DNA from: Desulfobacteraceae bacterium
GTDB taxonomy: Bacteria > Desulfobacterota > Desulfobacteria > Desulfobacterales > ETH-SRB1
Direction: 5' to 3'
Length of the DNA: 33,167 nucleotides
Assembly (NCBI GenBank): GCA_013792055.1
Contig: VMSQ01000081.1
Span: 1 to 33,167, forward strand
The translations under genes and the position numbers were made by a program. Below are positions 33,024-33,167 of the stretch, piece by piece. The notes below the pieces were generated by a model that was not told the origin of the DNA, ran no database searches, and worked only from the letters and a program-made list of their open reading frames with translations. Each line of letters opens with the position of its first letter. Positions within the stretch are counted from its first letter, which is position 1.

Positions 33024-33086
33024 TCATAACGAATAAGGATAGATTGTGTGAGCGCAGCGAACCACAATCTTATCCGGTTGTTGGAC
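33024..33086 (+). other. Candidate attC site 3 (right end of cassette 3)
   Basis: R'' TCATAAC (33024-33030), spacer GAATA, L'' arm AGGATAGATTGTG (33036-33048), loop with GAGCGCAGCGAA, L' arm CACAATCTTATC (33063-33074), spacer CGGTT, R' GTTGGAC (33080-33086, a perfect GTTRRRY). The stem is strong with a one-base bulge. Its loop word GCGCAGCG is the inverse of CGCTGCGC in site 1. A frame open from GTG 33048 to the window edge crosses this site and is not called as a gene. Confidence 0.6.
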
Positions 33087-33167
33087 AAGCTCGGTGTATC
33101 TGCATATTCTGTATATAAGGAAATATCTTTTTTTGAACAAGGGGTAGGAAGTGCGGTTTTAAAAAGC

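Larger units (their letters stand above)
30286..33080 (+). mobile_element. Candidate integron gene-cassette array without visible integrase (CALIN-like)
   Basis: Three cassettes in the same orientation: 30286-31426, 31427-32504 and 32505-33079, each one gene plus one attC-like palindrome. Box complementarity is higher between the two ends of a cassette than within a palindrome. Cassette 1 starts GTTCGCCC and its R'' predicts GTTAGCCC. Cassette 2 starts GCTATCTTTT and its R'' predicts GTTAGCTTTT. Cassette 3 starts GTTATAA and its R'' predicts GTTATGA. This is what excision as circles leaves behind. Gene starts lie 22-35 bp inside each cassette. No tyrosine recombinase or attI is seen; the array may continue to the right. 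Confidence 0.55.

Noticed and set aside
33048-33167. Partial GTG-start gene running off the right edge
   Set aside because: The start lies inside the attC-like site and 40 open codons are not improbable by chance; more sequence is required to call it.
1-33167. CRISPR array, tRNA or rRNA genes
   Set aside because: No regularly spaced direct repeats, no cloverleaf-forming sequence and no rRNA-like sequence was recognised on reading through.

Overview
The window looks like a chromosomal segment of a Desulfobacterota bacterium (Desulfobacterales-like). This is an inference from the core gene set and order (rpsF-rpsR-DUF2232-rplI-dnaB-hflX-suhB, then glcD, a DnaA homologue, pdxA-uvrA, serC and hisD), moderate GC with AT-rich spacers, and many short dispersed inverted repeats. 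No rRNA, tRNA, CRISPR array or complete insertion sequence was seen.

Layout. 1-571: divergent pair of DNA-binding proteins, a Lys/Ala-rich histone-like tail (partial) and HU. 572-3067: repeat-rich accessory stretch with one AAA/DUF4143 ATPase. 3068-7222 (minus strand): a five-gene set of a two-lobed RCK potassium channel, two overlapping DUF1538 membrane proteins, a P-II-like protein and a CBS-pair protein, which reads as a nucleotide-sensing membrane transport unit. 7306-7829: a lipoprotein gene broken by a frameshift. 7993-9843: a large protein with a C-terminal LOG-like domain whose start lies inside a dispersed repeat. 10064-12703: a Ca2+-type P-type ATPase. 12952-19431 (plus strand): ribosomal, replication and ribosome-rescue operon ending in suhB and a small cysteine protein. 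19731-22507 (minus strand): FAD-linked oxidase and a divergent DnaA, followed by a 606-bp AT-rich spacer. 23114-30061: pdxA, uvrA, serC and hisD separated by hairpin repeats.

30220-33167 is the most unusual part. Three unrelated same-strand genes (a possible cyclase-fold protein, a GGDEF protein and a one-TM protein) are each followed by a 63-73-bp imperfect palindrome with the architecture of an integron attC site: R'' box, 5-nt spacer, L'' arm, loop, L' arm, 5-nt spacer, R' box. A fourth such site precedes the first gene. The box at the start of each putative cassette is complementary to the box at its own 3' end better than to its partner in the same palindrome, as expected if each cassette was once a circle. 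No integrase is visible, so this is a candidate attC cluster lacking an integrase (CALIN) or the edge of a larger integron continuing past the right end.

Two copies of one roughly 106-125-bp inverted-repeat element occur (14705-14810 and 27126-27250). The second overlaps the uvrA stop codon.
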